Assembly (NCBI GenBank): GCA_052139595.1
Contig: JBKQWK010000194.1
Span: 1-5,450, forward strand
Direction of reading: 5' to 3'
DNA from: JBKQWK01 sp052139595
GTDB taxonomy: Bacteria; Actinomycetota; Thermoleophilia; UBA2241
Length of the DNA: 5,450 bases
The notes below the pieces were generated by a model, which made no database searches, had not been told where the DNA came from, and saw nothing but the letters and a program-made list of their open reading frames with translations. Positions 4,988-5,450 of the stretch are shown here, in pieces. Numbering within the stretch: position 1 is the stretch's first letter; the number at the start of each line of letters is the position of its first letter. The position numbers were made by a program, and so were the translations under genes.

Positions 4988-5301
4988 TCAGGCAGGCAAC
5001 GCGGAGAGACAGACGACGATGCGCTCCCAGAAGTCCTTGGCCTCGCTCTTGTTGTGGCGGAGCAACCGCTTGGGGACGTTGTCGCCCTTTCCGATGTAGG
5101 CCAGCGCCCGCGACGGGTCGTCCGGGTCGGGGCCGATGAGCAGGTAGACGCCGGTGCGCCGCACCTCCTCCCTCTTGCTGAGCTGGTCGAGGTGGGAGCG
5201 CGGCGCGACCAGCACCTTGCCGGTCCAGTTGCTGATCTCGGCGAAAAGAATGCGGGTGGTTCGCCGTCGGCGAGGAAGATGCAGACGGTCTTGCCGGTCA
5301 T
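4988..5301 (-). pseudogene. GIY-YIG nuclease-like protein, truncated and frameshifted (copy 2)
   Basis: This is a second copy of the 5' half of the GIY-YIG/DUF4357 gene. The start MTGKTVCIFLADGEP is in one frame from ATG 5301. After a single-base deletion relative to copy 1 at about 5257-5261 the homology continues in another frame: ILFAEISNWTGKVLVAP, RTGVYLLIG, LAYIGKGDN, KDFWERIVV. The intact Tyr-Ile-Gly motif is kept here, unlike in copy 1. Homology ends after that Val-Val, and the frame stops at 4988-4990 after seven unrelated residues, so the catalytic Glu region and DUF4357 are missing. The ATG overlaps the stop of the upstream gene as ATGA, suggesting this was the original, coupled position of the gene. 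A TTG at 5311 is in the downstream frame but lies inside the preceding gene and lacks support. Confidence 0.8.
5012..5301. repeat. Long direct repeat, right copy (GIY-YIG 5' half)
   Basis: Same orientation as 2795-3085. The segment 5138-5237 differs from 2921-3020 at only one base in 100, while the remaining 190 bp or so differ at about 16% of positions. Confidence 0.85.
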
Positions 5302-5450
5302 CGCGAGTCAACCGCCAGCCTCCGGATGCTCTCTAGCACTGATCTCATCTCCTCGGGAACCTCCCTTGGCTCCAAACTGATCGAGAGGTGCTGCGGAGTA
5401 ATCGCCTTGTTTCCAGCCTCCTGAAGCAGCCTGTTCAGAGCCGCCAGCAC
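5298..5450 (-). CDS. C-terminal end of an unidentified protein (5' part outside window)
   Basis: An open frame enters from the right edge and runs 50 codons to TGA at 5298-5300. The visible residues start VLAALNRLLQEAGNKAITPQ, contain LSISLEPREVPEEM, and end ESIRRLAVDSR. I do not recognise the family. Support for it being real is the ATGA overlap with the downstream GIY-YIG start and the absence of any stop over the whole stretch. The composition is helical and charged, with no membrane segment or signature motif. It is the first visible gene of what was probably a two-gene coupled unit with the GIY-YIG gene. Confidence 0.65.
   Translation of the reverse strand: MLAALNRLLQEAGNKAITPQHLSISLEPREVPEEMRSVLESIRRLAVDSR

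Noticed and set aside
2795..5301. The repeats as ends of a transposon or a CRISPR-like array
   Set aside because: They are direct, about 290 bp long, diverged and coding, with no terminal inverted repeats or transposase between them; they are gene copies, not transposon ends or CRISPR repeats.

Overview
This window looks like a piece of a defence island in a high-GC bacterium. GTG starts are common, and one gene looks as if it is transcribed leaderless. That leans towards an actinobacterium, but nothing here fixes the taxon. Every gene reads leftwards (minus strand) except an IS21-family helper gene at the left edge, which reads rightwards.

Left edge (1-425): the C-terminal half of an IstB-type ATPase and the right end of an IS21-family element. 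The element interrupts the 5' part of a type I restriction endonuclease gene (hsdR). The surviving fragment (to 898) keeps the start codon, a strong ribosome binding site and the conserved N-terminal region. It stops just before the ExK half of the nuclease motif, so this copy cannot make a nuclease.

Centre left (983-2552): a type IV toxin-antitoxin pair, abiEi (antitoxin and autorepressor, winged helix) and abiEii (nucleotidyltransferase toxin), overlapping by 4 nt (GTGA). A perfect 9-6-9 inverted repeat upstream holds a TTGACA -35 box in its centre and is the likely AbiEi operator. The transcript probably begins at or very near the abiEi start codon.

Centre right (2588-4853): one operon with its own promoter and a strong RBS, in the order XRE helix-turn-helix protein, ImmA/IrrE zinc peptidase (HELGH), PIN-domain-like ribonuclease, GIY-YIG/DUF4357 protein. 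The first three form a compact candidate regulator-protease-RNase toxin or defence module. The fourth is an abnormally short member of its family: the middle of the protein, which should carry the catalytic Glu, is missing and YIG has become SIG.

Right edge (4988-5450): a second, frameshifted and truncated copy of the same GIY-YIG gene, start-stop coupled (ATGA) to the last 50 codons of an unidentified gene. The two GIY-YIG copies are direct repeats of about 290 bp (roughly 89% identical by hand count) bracketing the XRE-ImmA-PIN module. They end at the same codon. This suggests the module entered, or was shuffled into, a pre-existing GIY-YIG locus, possibly within a type I restriction-modification operon whose hsdR end is seen at the left.
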